Shown: positions 23,772-31,324 of the stretch, piece by piece
Layout: every line of letters begins with the position of its first letter
How positions within the stretch are numbered: position 1 is the stretch's first letter
NCBI GenBank assembly: GCA_049889915.1
Contig: JBMHCM010000101.1
Coordinates: 1-31,324, forward strand
DNA length: 31,324 nucleotides
Reading direction: 5' to 3'
Source: UBA8337 sp049889915
Lineage (GTDB): Bacteria; Pseudomonadota; Alphaproteobacteria; RS24
The notes under the pieces: generated by a model
What the model was told of the DNA's origin: nothing
Databases searched by the model: none
Seen by the model: the letters and a program-made list of their open reading frames with translations, nothing else
Position numbers and translations under genes: made by a program

Positions 23772-24404
23772 ATGAAACTTTATATGGTTCCATTGGCCCC
23801 CAATCCGGTGAAGGTGATGCTCTATATGGCCGAGCGCGAAGCTTTGGGCGTATCGTTCAATATCGAAAACATCATCATCAACACCCATAAGGGTATTCAT
23901 AAAATGCCGGAGCATTTGGCGCGGAATCCTTTCGGTGCACTTCCTGTGCTTGAGACGGATAAGGGCAGCTATATTTGTGAATCCCGCGCCATCATCGACT
24001 ATCTTGAAGACGCTTTTCCCGAGCGGACATTGTTCAGTGCTGATATCAATGAGCGGGCCATGCAACGTGATATGGAGCGGATTTGCGACGTGCGTCTGGC
24101 TGAATATCTGGGCATTTGGGTGCATGCCTATAAATCACCCATTGGTTTAACGCCTGACCTCAAACGGGCGGCTGAATTGGAGGAGCGCATGCAGCCGGCA
24201 GTCACTTTCTTGAATGACGTTCTGTCTGACGGTCGAACCTTTGTATGCGGCGACGCTCCCAGTCCGGCTGACTGCACGCTACAGGCATTCTTAAATTTTA
24301 TGCGCTTTACCGGCAAAAACCTGCTCGAAGATTTTGAGCAACTTTCGCGCTGGGACGAAGCCTATCGCGCTCGCCCGCTTGTGGCTGATATTGTTAATAT
24401 TTAA
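23772..24404 (+). CDS. glutathione S-transferase family protein (copy 1)
   Basis: This 210-residue GST has an N-terminal thioredoxin-like domain (YMVPLAPNPVKVMLYMAE, NPFGALPVLE with the cis-proline, then ESRAIIDYLED that binds the glutathione gamma-glutamyl group) and an all-helical C-terminal domain (SPADCTLQAFLNF as the N-capping box). The likely role is conjugating glutathione to an electrophile or a related thiol step. It is co-transcribed with the HxlR-type regulator; a strong GGGGGTGAT ribosome site precedes the ATG. The substrate is unknown. Confidence 0.9.
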   Translation: MKLYMVPLAPNPVKVMLYMAEREALGVSFNIENIIINTHKGIHKMPEHLARNPFGALPVLETDKGSYICESRAIIDYLEDAFPERTLFSADINERAMQRDMERICDVRLAEYLGIWVHAYKSPIGLTPDLKRAAELEERMQPAVTFLNDVLSDGRTFVCGDAPSPADCTLQAFLNFMRFTGKNLLEDFEQLSRWDEAYRARPLVADIVNI

Positions 24405-24523
24405 GATTTCGCCCCTAACCGGCTTTCGGTCACATATATGATAGATGATGACTGAGGTTATTGTTTCTTGCGTAATCAATATTGAGCGGCGCACTATTTT
24501 GATGCAGAAACCAGGGGGCTGTC

Positions 24524-25213
24524 ATGGTTGTATTGTACCAATTCAAAACATCGCCGTTCACTGAGAAGGTTCGGCGCGCCTTGAACTATAAGGGTATTGC
24601 CTTCGATGTGGTTGAGGTCGAGCGCGCCGCTGTGCCGGAGGGTAAATATGCCGATGTTTCGCCGACTGGAAAATTCCCCTGCATTAAAGACGGCGATACA
24701 GCGGTCTGGGACAGCACGGACATTATTCATTACATTGAGCCGATGGGTGACAAGAAATTGGTGCCGGCCGATGCGCGCGATGCGGCGCTGGCGCATGCGA
24801 TTGAAGAATGGGCCGATGAGAGCCTGTATTTTTATGAAATGACCATGCGTCTGGCGTGGGAGCATAATCTGGAAATGGCCTTGGATGAATTCGCCGAAAC
24901 CTTACCCGGTGTGCCGAAGGAGCAGATTAAGGAATTGGTGATGACCGGTGTCGGGCAATTGACGCAAGCCCAGGGCGTCGGGCGCAAGCCACGAGAGCAA
25001 GTGGTTGCCGATTGCGAACGCCATATCGCCGCGTTGGAAGCAATGCTGGAAGGGCGCGATTGGCTGATTGGCGATGCATTGTCTTATGCCGATTTGGCTG
25101 TTATCTCTCAAGTCAATGCACTGCTTTACGCGCAAGAGGCGCGCGCCGCGATTGATAAGACCAACAACATCAAACCGTGGATGGCGCGCATTGATGCAAT
25201 TGCACCGGGCTAG
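24524..25213 (+). CDS. glutathione S-transferase family protein (copy 2)
   Basis: This 229-residue GST has the N-terminal domain YQFKTSPFTEKVRRALNYKG (Ser/Thr near the active site), SPTGKFPCIKDGD with cis-proline, and DSTDIIHYIE for glutathione binding. The helical C-terminal domain ends with LSYADLAVISQVNALLY. It differs clearly from copy 1, so this is not a recent duplication. AGGGGGCTGTC precedes ATG 24524. The 119-bp gap after copy 1 suggests its own promoter. Its stop overlaps the stop of the convergent CoA-transferase gene (CTAG, 25210-25213). Confidence 0.88.
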   Translation: MVVLYQFKTSPFTEKVRRALNYKGIAFDVVEVERAAVPEGKYADVSPTGKFPCIKDGDTAVWDSTDIIHYIEPMGDKKLVPADARDAALAHAIEEWADESLYFYEMTMRLAWEHNLEMALDEFAETLPGVPKEQIKELVMTGVGQLTQAQGVGRKPREQVVADCERHIAALEAMLEGRDWLIGDALSYADLAVISQVNALLYAQEARAAIDKTNNIKPWMARIDAIAPG

Positions 25214-27147
25214 CTTTCAATAAAACGCGCTGTATGTTCACCGACTTTGGGTGAGTTGGCATAAATCGTCATCGGGCGCCGGACATATTGAAACGGAAAC
25301 CCTTTGACCAAGGCGCCATCTGCGCTGCGCTGCCAGATTTGTTTGTCCCATAAATCCGCATCATCAAGCAGGTCTAGTCCGCTAGCGACTTTGCGCAAAC
25401 CGCCGCCATTTGCGGCGCAATATGTTTCTGCCTCAGCCGGAGACAGGTTTTTTACCGCGTCGATATCAACGCCACTGACGCCATACCAAGCGCCGTCCGA
25501 TAATTGCAGCATAGCCGAAGCCGTGTCGGTTGCCGGTTTTACACCCGCTGCAACGACATCACCAATTTGATATATCGCGCAGTCGCGCTGCGAGACATCA
25601 ATATGACGGCCTTGGCCGCTTTGTCTGGCATCGGCCACAGCAGCGGCAATCACGCCACCACCGATGAGGCAAACAATTTGGTCGGGGTAATTGAGGTTGC
25701 GGCCTGAAATCACCGGCACACCGTCCGCATAATGGGTGAGGGCGGCAAAGCCGGAGCTGGCTTCCAAGGTCGACCCGAAAGTGGTATGATTGGCACCGGG
25801 GCCGTCAGCGCCTTGGCTGGATATGGAGGCCAGCACGATACGCGGATTAACCTTTTGCAGTGCCGCAAATCCGATGCCGAGCCGTTCAACAACACCGCGT
25901 CGGAAATTTTCCAACACAATATCGCTGCTCTCAACCAGCTTCATAAATTGCGCCAGCCCATTTTCGGTTTTCAAATCGACCGCCAGACCAAGCTTGTTGC
26001 GATTGTTGGATTTGAACACCGGCGCATCGCCGTCATCGCCCTTATGGCCGGGCCAAATGCGAAACGGGTCGGGGCGCTCAGCGGTTTCGATTTTAATAAC
26101 TTCGGCACCCATATCGGCCAGCATGGCAGACACGCCGGCACCGGCGGTAATCATACCCAAATCCAGCACCCGTAGACCGGACAGCGGCAGTCCGGCGCTG
26201 GCGGTTTCCGCTGCCGGTTGCGCTGTGTCGCCCAAGGCCTCAATGCGATAGGGCGCGCACACAATATTGGTGCCGTCTCGGTTTTCAATGGTGCCGCGAT
26301 GGCTCAATAGCGGGTCGGTCGGCAGGTCGTCCAAATCGGTAACCTGAAAAGACGGAATGGAGCGGGCGATAAATTCGTCGCGCAACGCATCTTTGTCTTT
26401 ATCGGCAAAATAAGCGCGCGCCAGATTGAGATAGGTGGCGGCATGTTTCATGCGGCCCTCAAATGTGGCAAATTTCTCAGACCGCAATTCGTCATCGTCA
26501 ATCATCTCAACGACCTGCTCCCAATCGCGGATATTGTAAACAAAGGCGACAAAACCATCTTTTGCTTGCGCCACCGGCCATTCGGCCAGCTTGCCTTGGC
26601 GGCAAATATACTCATCAAAGGCGGCGTTGACGGTGGCCTTCCAATTGATCCACGCCAGTGCCGAAACACCGTCGAGGCGTGCACAATCGGTCTCACCGAA
26701 CCTTTGCCATTGCACATAGCTGCCAACCAATGCCGCAAATATTGTATAGCCCAGCGTATGCGCCGCGAACGCGCCATGCGGCACAAGCGGCGCGCGCTCC
26801 GGATCGCCCAGTAAATGCGATAAGCCGGACCCGGCAAATAAGCTGGTCTCGGTTTCCCAAGCGGGCATGCTTACTGAAACGCCGGGCAGGGTTGTGTCAT
26901 CATTTACCCGCAAAACCAGACGACAAGTCTCAGATGCGGCGGCCTGCCAATCGGCCGGGTCGGTGTCGATGATTGTCTCGTCGGCGATATCGTAAAAGCC
27001 GTGCCCTAAATCGGTTGGCGGTGTGCCGCTGCAATAAATCGCTGCGCCCATATCGGCTGCCAGTAAAGCCGAAAGACGCAGGGCACGTTTGGCCGGCTCG
27101 GCCATTTGCGGCGTATAGACTTGCAGTAAGTGCAGTTTGTTCAGCAT
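25210..27147 (-). CDS. CaiB/BaiF-type (class III) CoA-transferase, apparent two-module protein
   Basis: At 645 residues this is much longer than ordinary class III CoA-transferases of about 400. Residues 321-645 contain the CoA-binding start LSGLRVLDLG, GAEVIKIE, NNRNKLGLAVDL, the ENFRRG motif, and Asp489 in the NYPDQ segment at the catalytic-Asp position. Residues 115-300 resemble a second, diverged CaiB unit: HGAFAAHTLGYTIFAALV where the Asp would be, and a DGFVAFVYNIRDWEQVV to APYRI stretch like the CaiB C-terminal domain. The N-terminal unit seems to lack the catalytic Asp. It follows the nitronate-monooxygenase-like gene by three bases. CoA donor and acceptor are unknown. Confidence 0.83.
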   Translation of the reverse strand: MLNKLHLLQVYTPQMAEPAKRALRLSALLAADMGAAIYCSGTPPTDLGHGFYDIADETIIDTDPADWQAAASETCRLVLRVNDDTTLPGVSVSMPAWETETSLFAGSGLSHLLGDPERAPLVPHGAFAAHTLGYTIFAALVGSYVQWQRFGETDCARLDGVSALAWINWKATVNAAFDEYICRQGKLAEWPVAQAKDGFVAFVYNIRDWEQVVEMIDDDELRSEKFATFEGRMKHAATYLNLARAYFADKDKDALRDEFIARSIPSFQVTDLDDLPTDPLLSHRGTIENRDGTNIVCAPYRIEALGDTAQPAAETASAGLPLSGLRVLDLGMITAGAGVSAMLADMGAEVIKIETAERPDPFRIWPGHKGDDGDAPVFKSNNRNKLGLAVDLKTENGLAQFMKLVESSDIVLENFRRGVVERLGIGFAALQKVNPRIVLASISSQGADGPGANHTTFGSTLEASSGFAALTHYADGVPVISGRNLNYPDQIVCLIGGGVIAAAVADARQSGQGRHIDVSQRDCAIYQIGDVVAAGVKPATDTASAMLQLSDGAWYGVSGVDIDAVKNLSPAEAETYCAANGGGLRKVASGLDLLDDADLWDKQIWQRSADGALVKGFPFQYVRRPMTIYANSPKVGEHTARFIES

Positions 27148-27150
27148 GGC

Positions 27151-28086
27151 TTAAGCCGATAAGGCGGTTTTCGCGGCTTGGTATTCCGCTTTTAATTGGC
27201 CGCATAAATCAACAGCGCTTTCGACTTTCTTCACCATGCCGACGCCATGACCGGCCGACAGCACTTTTGAATAACGCTCGGCCACTTTGCCTGAGGCCAT
27301 AATCTCACCCGGAATGGTGGTCGCCAATTCATTCAAATCGACACCGGCCTCCAGCAGGGTTGGCGTCACCCAATTGGCCGCTGCGCCGTCCAGTGCGGCC
27401 GAGAAGAAAATATCCTTCGAAGTGCAGTCAATCAGGGTTTGCGCATAGCGCGCGTCAGCCAGTGTTTCTTCGCAAGCAATAAAGCGGGTGCCCATATAGG
27501 CATAGGTTGCGCCCATGGCTTGCGCGGCCAAAATATCCTGACCGGTGCTCATGCCGCCTGACAAGATAATCGGCTTATCCGTCACCTCACGGATTTCATT
27601 TACCAAGGCAAATGGGTTGATGGTGCCGCAATGGCCGCCCGCACCGCCACATACGGCAATCAGCGCATCAGCCCCGGCCTCGACGGCTTTTTCCGCATGC
27701 CGTGCCGAGGCGACATCGTGAAATGCTACGCCACCCCAATCATGAACGCGCGAAAATGCGTCTTTGGGCGCACCTTTCGAGGTTAATATAATCGGCACTC
27801 TGTATTGTTCGCACAAATCCATATCGCCCGGCATGCGTTGATTGGTCGGGTGCACGACGAGGTTTACCGCGTAAGGGGCCGGGTTATCGAGTTCCGCAAC
27901 GCCGGCTTCCATTTCATCCAGCCAGTCCTTGAATATGTCGCGGCTGCGGGTGGCATGAGCCGGAAAACTGCCAATCACCCCTTGTGAAATGGCGGCCAGC
28001 GTCAGCGCCGGATTGGATACAAGGAACATGGGCGCGACGATGAGGGGCAGTTTTACGCGGCCGTCAAAGCTGGGGTCGAAAGTCAT
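27151..28086 (-). CDS. nitronate monooxygenase / 2-nitropropane dioxygenase family protein
   Basis: This 311-residue FMN-dependent TIM-barrel protein has the N-terminal LPLIVAPMFLVSNPAL motif, the phosphate-binding PIILSGGMSTGQDILAAQAMGA and GTRFIA motifs, and the catalytic histidine His152 in GGAGGHCG. Family members oxidise alkyl nitronates, but many relatives act in other flavin reactions such as enoyl reduction, so the substrate is open. AGGAG precedes ATG 28086. It is the first gene of a two-gene operon with the long CoA-transferase and is divergent from the malyl-CoA-lyase-like gene. Nitroalkane metabolism together with the nitroreductase in this region is possible but unproven. Confidence 0.87.
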   Translation of the reverse strand: MTFDPSFDGRVKLPLIVAPMFLVSNPALTLAAISQGVIGSFPAHATRSRDIFKDWLDEMEAGVAELDNPAPYAVNLVVHPTNQRMPGDMDLCEQYRVPIILTSKGAPKDAFSRVHDWGGVAFHDVASARHAEKAVEAGADALIAVCGGAGGHCGTINPFALVNEIREVTDKPIILSGGMSTGQDILAAQAMGATYAYMGTRFIACEETLADARYAQTLIDCTSKDIFFSAALDGAAANWVTPTLLEAGVDLNELATTIPGEIMASGKVAERYSKVLSAGHGVGMVKKVESAVDLCGQLKAEYQAAKTALSA

Positions 28087-28149
28087 AAGCGTCTCCTAAT
28101 TGGCTTCAGCCTATGGCAAGCCGGTGGGCGAGGGAAGCAATCAGACCGC

Positions 28150-28162
28150 CATATCGGATATG
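28150..28162. promoter_or_regulatory. short inverted repeat in divergent promoter region
   Basis: CATATC-G-GATATG is an odd-centred inverted repeat with 6-bp arms, in the 156-bp region between the nitronate-monooxygenase-like and malyl-CoA-lyase-like genes. It is a possible operator but no regulator gene adjoins; short arms make chance occurrence realistic. Confidence 0.3.
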
Positions 28163-28242
28163 TGATGAAACCCACCTGCGACATGTCGGGTGTTTTTGTT
28201 GACCGGCATTTTGTTACACTCAATTCAAATAGGGAGATTGAA

Positions 28243-29154
28243 ATGTCTAAAAAACCGATGCGCTTGCGCCGCTCACAATTGGCTGTTCCGGGTGTCAGCG
28301 AAAAAATGCTGACCAAGGCGGCGGCCTCTGCTGCTGACCATGTGTTTTGCGATTTGGAAGATGCGGTTGCACCGTCTGCCAAAGCCGGCGCGCGCGATAC
28401 CATTGCCGATGCGCTGAACAATCTCGATTGGGGCAACACGGTGCGCTGTGTGCGGGTCAATGATGTCGGCACAGAATGGTGTCATGAAGACATCATCACC
28501 ATTGTTGAAAAAGCCGGTAAAAATCTCGATACGGTTATGCTGCCCAAGCCGATGAATGCCGGTGATGTGCAGTTCGCCGATAAATTGCTGACGCAGTTGG
28601 AAATGAAGCTGGGGCTGGAACGCAAGATCGGCCTCGAAGTTTTGATCGAAGAAGTCGAAGCCATGCAAAATGTGGTGGAGATTGCCAATAGCTGCGAGCG
28701 GCTGGAGTGCATGATTTTCGGCATGGGGGACTATGCCGCCAGTCAAGGCTTGGTGGTCGCGAATATTGGCCGTACCGACGGCTATCCCGGCGATATTTTC
28801 CATTACCCGCGTTACCATATGACCATTGCGGCCCGCGCTGCCGGCATTGATGCGGTAGACGGGCCGTTCGCGGACTTTAAAAATGACGAAGCCTATAAGG
28901 TTGAGTGCAAGCGGGCGCTGACCTTGGGCATGGTCGGCAAATGGGCCATTCATCCGGCGCAAATCGAACCGGCTTTGGATATTTTCTCACCAAGCCAAGA
29001 TGATGTCGATTTCGCCCGTGAGATTATTGATGTCTATGAAAAAGCCGCCGCCGAAGGGCTTGGGTCCGTCGGCCATAAGGGCGTCATGGTTGACGCCGCC
29101 TCAGCCCGCCTGTTTCAAAACACCGTTAACCGTGCCGATTTGATCGGTATGTAG
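28243..29154 (+). CDS. HpcH/HpaI-CitE family CoA-ester lyase (malyl-CoA lyase type)
   Basis: This 303-residue protein closely resembles L-malyl-CoA/beta-methylmalyl-CoA lyase (Mcl1). Key positions Arg71, Glu136 and Asp163 correspond to Arg76, Glu141 and Asp168 of the Rhodobacter enzyme at a constant offset of five. The segments FCDLEDAVAP, DGPFADF and TLGMVGKWAIHPAQ also match. The likely reaction is reversible cleavage of a 3-hydroxy-acyl-CoA such as malyl-CoA to glyoxylate and an acyl-CoA. ATG 28243 follows AGGGAG; the longer frame to 28162 has no such site. It is the first gene of an operon with acyl-CoA dehydrogenase and PQQ dehydrogenase. A citrate-lyase-beta-like specificity remains possible. 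Confidence 0.9.
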   Translation: MSKKPMRLRRSQLAVPGVSEKMLTKAAASAADHVFCDLEDAVAPSAKAGARDTIADALNNLDWGNTVRCVRVNDVGTEWCHEDIITIVEKAGKNLDTVMLPKPMNAGDVQFADKLLTQLEMKLGLERKIGLEVLIEEVEAMQNVVEIANSCERLECMIFGMGDYAASQGLVVANIGRTDGYPGDIFHYPRYHMTIAARAAGIDAVDGPFADFKNDEAYKVECKRALTLGMVGKWAIHPAQIEPALDIFSPSQDDVDFAREIIDVYEKAAAEGLGSVGHKGVMVDAASARLFQNTVNRADLIGM

Positions 29155-29164
29155 GGAGCCAGAC

Positions 29165-30358
29165 ATGTCTGCAGCAGAAATGATTGAAATGCCTCAAAAC
29201 GCCTCCGGTTATTGGACCGAAGAGCGGATTATGATCCGTGATACGGCGCGCGAATTTACTCTTAAAGAGGTGTTGCCGGTCGCCAATAAGCTGGATCCGG
29301 AGAAGGGCGATATCCCCGACGAGCTCAGCGAGAAAATGGGCGAGATGGGCTATTTCGGGATTCTCATTCCGGAAGAACTTGGCGTTCTCGGCCTCTGCTA
29401 TTTCGAATATTGCGTCGTCGCCGAGCAATTGGCGCGAGGCTGGATGAGCGTGTCCTCCATCATTGCCCGCGGTAATCATTTCTATAAATCCATTCCAGGT
29501 GCGACGCCGGAAGAAAAGGCCGAAAAGACAGCGCTGATGGCGCAAGGCAAATATCTCGGTGCCTTCTCCATGTCAGAGCCGAATGTCGGTTCCGATGTTG
29601 CCTCGGTTGCCTGTCGCGCCGTTGAAGATGGCGATGAATGGGTGGTCACCGGCAATAAATATTGGTGCACCTTTGCCGACCGCGCTGACTTTTTGCACGT
29701 CATTTGCCGCACCGACACCGACCCGGACGCGCCGCGTTGGGCCGGTTTGACGGCAGTCGCCTTTGAAAAGCCGCGAGGGGAATTGCCGAAAGGGTGTTCC
29801 GGTTCGCCAATTCCGAAAATCGGTTATCACGGCTGGCGCACTTATGAGCTGGCCTTTGATAATGCGCGGACACCGAAAAACGCCTCTGTCGGCAAACAAG
29901 GCGGCGCGTTTAAATCCGTCGCCTCTGCGCTGGAAGGCGCGCGGGCGCATACGGCAGCGCGCTCCATCGGTTTGGCGCAAGGTGCGTTGGAAGATGCCAT
30001 GGCCTATGCCAAAGAGCGGGCGCAGTTCGGCCAAGCGATTGAAAAATTCCAATCCATCCGTTTCAAAATCGCCACCATGGCAACCGAAATCGAAGCGGCG
30101 CGTCAGCTGCTCTATCATGTCTGCAACGAAATCGACAGCGGACGCCGCTGCGATACGGAAGCCGCCATGGTGAAATATTATGCCGCTGAAATGGCCGAGC
30201 GTGTGACCTCTGAGGCGCTGCAAATTCTCGGTGGTGCCGGTTATACGACGCTGCATGCGGTAGAGCGTTATTGGCGCGATGCCCGCCTGACGAAAATCTT
30301 CGAAGGCAGTTCCGAAATTCAGCAACGCATCATCTCGGACAATTTGCTGGGTAAATAG
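29165..30358 (+). CDS. acyl-CoA dehydrogenase
   Basis: This 397-residue flavoprotein oxidises an acyl-CoA to an enoyl-CoA. Family landmarks are SMSEPNVGSDVAS, WVVTGNKYWCTFA, the AYAKERAQFGQAIEKFQSIRFKIA FAD-binding region (seen around residues 279-302), QILGGAGYT and the C-terminal catalytic base Glu380 in IFEGSSEIQQRI. Its gene begins 10 bp after the malyl-CoA-lyase-like gene with GGAG upstream, so both steps probably belong to one CoA-linked pathway. Chain length or branching of the substrate cannot be deduced. Methylsuccinyl-CoA or glutaryl-CoA-type substrates are conceivable from the neighbour but untested. Confidence 0.94.
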   Translation: MSAAEMIEMPQNASGYWTEERIMIRDTAREFTLKEVLPVANKLDPEKGDIPDELSEKMGEMGYFGILIPEELGVLGLCYFEYCVVAEQLARGWMSVSSIIARGNHFYKSIPGATPEEKAEKTALMAQGKYLGAFSMSEPNVGSDVASVACRAVEDGDEWVVTGNKYWCTFADRADFLHVICRTDTDPDAPRWAGLTAVAFEKPRGELPKGCSGSPIPKIGYHGWRTYELAFDNARTPKNASVGKQGGAFKSVASALEGARAHTAARSIGLAQGALEDAMAYAKERAQFGQAIEKFQSIRFKIATMATEIEAARQLLYHVCNEIDSGRRCDTEAAMVKYYAAEMAERVTSEALQILGGAGYTTLHAVERYWRDARLTKIFEGSSEIQQRIISDNLLGK

Positions 30359-30366
30359 GAGTTGAT

Positions 30367-31324
30367 ATGAGGAGTATGCTAAGGGGGATAGCGGCCTTGT
30401 GCTTAGGCGGTCTTTTGGCCGCCTGCGACGATAATCAATCGGCACAGTCTTGGCCGCATCACCCTGATAATGTCGCCCACCTCAGCAAAAACACCGAGGC
30501 CGGAGAGTGGTTGTTACACGGCCTGTCAGGCGGTGAGCAACGTCATTCGCCGTTGACGCAAATCAATGCCGACAATGCTAAGCGTCTTGGCTTGGCTTTT
30601 GAGTTTAACGATTTTACCCGTCGTGGCCGGGCGGCGCGCGGCATGCAATCCACACCGCTTATGGATGATGATGTGCTCTATTTCACTTCCGGTTGGAGCA
30701 TCGCCTATGCGGTGGATGCCAAGACAGGCAAGCAAATCTGGTCTTTCGACCCTGAGGTGAGCGGCCAACGGGCCGGGGTCGCCTGTTGCGATGTTGTCAA
30801 TCGCGGCATGGCGTTAATGGACAACACGCTCTATCTGGCCATGTTGGATGGCTATTTGGTGGCTCTTGATAAATCCACCGGCGCGCAAAAATGGAAGGTC
30901 GATACCTTCACCGATCGCAGCATTTCTTACACCGTTACCGGCGCTCCGCGCATTGCCGGTGGTCTGGTGGTGATTGGTAATGGCGGCGGCGAATATGGCG
31001 TGCGCGGCTATGTAACGGCTTATCACGCCGATAGCGGTAAGCAGGCTTGGCGCTTCTTTATTGTGCCGTCAGCCGATGCACCGGAAAATGAAGATGTTGC
31101 CCGCGCCAAGAAAACCTGGAGCGCCAATACGCGGTGGGATTATGGCGGTGGCGGCACGGCTTGGGGCTCAATGGTCTATGACAAGCAAAACAATACGATT
31201 TTTATCGGCACCGGCAATGGCAGTCCGTGGCCCGCTTGGGAGCGTAATGGCGGCGAAATTCGTGACAATCTCTATCTCTCGTCAATCGTAGCGCTTAACG
31301 CCGATACGGGTAGTGTGAAGTGGC
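30367..31324 (+). CDS. PQQ-dependent dehydrogenase lipoprotein, 5' part (3' end outside window)
   Basis: The frame is open to the window end, giving 319 N-terminal residues. A lipoprotein signal (LGGLLAAC, Cys20, followed by Asp21) anchors it to a membrane facing the periplasm. The beta-propeller W-motifs are visible (DAKTGKQIWSF, DKSTGAQKWKV, HADSGKQAWRF). The vicinal pair Cys140-Cys141 in GVACCDVVNRG is the disulfide ring of PQQ alcohol dehydrogenases, and GTGNGSPWP holds Asn284, a likely Ca/lanthanide ligand. It oxidises an alcohol or aldehyde in the periplasm. TAGGAG precedes the ATG, eight bases after the acyl-CoA dehydrogenase stop. The rest, including the active-site base and any haem domain, is not seen. 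Confidence 0.9.
   Translation, partial: MRSMLRGIAALCLGGLLAACDDNQSAQSWPHHPDNVAHLSKNTEAGEWLLHGLSGGEQRHSPLTQINADNAKRLGLAFEFNDFTRRGRAARGMQSTPLMDDDVLYFTSGWSIAYAVDAKTGKQIWSFDPEVSGQRAGVACCDVVNRGMALMDNTLYLAMLDGYLVALDKSTGAQKWKVDTFTDRSISYTVTGAPRIAGGLVVIGNGGGEYGVRGYVTAYHADSGKQAWRFFIVPSADAPENEDVARAKKTWSANTRWDYGGGGTAWGSMVYDKQNNTIFIGTGNGSPWPAWERNGGEIRDNLYLSSIVALNADTGSVKW

Noticed and set aside
24405..24523. Terminator hairpin after GST copy 1
   Set aside because: Only a 4-bp stem (ACCG/CGGT) without a T run is present.
28273..28962. 229-residue open frame on the minus strand
   Set aside because: It mirrors the malyl-CoA-lyase-like gene, whose catalytic residues are intact on the plus strand.
29573..30445. 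290-residue open frame on the minus strand
   Set aside because: It is antisense to the acyl-CoA dehydrogenase gene, which has full family motifs; the antisense protein shows no recognisable domain and arises from codon bias.
1..31324. Mobile elements, CRISPR arrays, tRNA or rRNA genes
   Set aside because: No transposase or integrase frames, no regularly spaced repeats, and no intergenic segment with tRNA-like arms were seen; gaps are all short.

Overview
The window looks like a compact chromosomal segment of an alphaproteobacterium. It has moderate GC by eye (not computed). The taxonomic cues are a complete Aap-type general L-amino-acid transporter (aapJQMP), a ChrR-type protein beside photolyase and cyclopropane-fatty-acid genes, and a malyl-CoA-lyase-family protein whose catalytic residues line up with the Rhodobacter enzyme at a constant offset of five. 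A marine or aquatic lifestyle is plausible but is an inference. I see no rRNA, tRNA, insertion sequence, integrase, phage gene or CRISPR array. Genes are packed tightly: no non-coding gap reaches 300 bp (the longest is about 156 bp, 28087-28242). Seven convergent gene pairs sit end to end, three of them sharing a 4-bp palindromic stop.

Region 1 (1-10337) is general metabolism and amino-acid handling. It holds the 3' end of ilvD, a patatin-like hydrolase overlapping a class I glutamine-amidotransferase-like peptidase (C26/PuuD type), a Sel1-repeat secreted protein, a cystathionine beta-lyase-type PLP enzyme divergent from aapJQMP, a GNAT acetyltransferase and a cysteine synthase. The AapM permease appears to lack a conserved internal segment.

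Region 2 (10338-18374) is a photo-oxidative-stress and membrane-lipid cluster built as two convergent operons. The plus-strand operon is a ChrR-like protein, a DUF6134-like secreted protein and an SDR. The minus-strand operon is photolyase, FAD amine-oxidase-like protein, DUF1365 protein and Cfa-family methyltransferase. These gene families form the singlet-oxygen (RpoE-ChrR) regulon in other bacteria. Here, however, no sigma factor gene is present, and the ChrR-like protein has lost the zinc ligands of its sigma-binding domain while keeping those of its cupin domain. A DUF3137 membrane protein is divergent from the photolyase.

Region 3 (18384-31324) is catabolic or detoxifying. A Rieske oxygenase is divergent from a TetR regulator, with two tandem 16-bp palindromes between them. 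A four-gene minus-strand operon (enoyl-CoA hydratase, two SDRs, nitroreductase) is divergent from an HxlR-type regulator plus glutathione transferase, with a 23-bp inverted repeat between them. After a second GST come a nitronate-monooxygenase-like gene with an unusually long, apparently two-module CaiB-type CoA-transferase on the minus strand. Divergent from these are a malyl-CoA-lyase-family protein, an acyl-CoA dehydrogenase and a PQQ-dependent dehydrogenase lipoprotein cut by the window edge. Together region 3 suggests CoA-linked oxidation of one or more organic acids or xenobiotics; the substrate cannot be read from the sequence.
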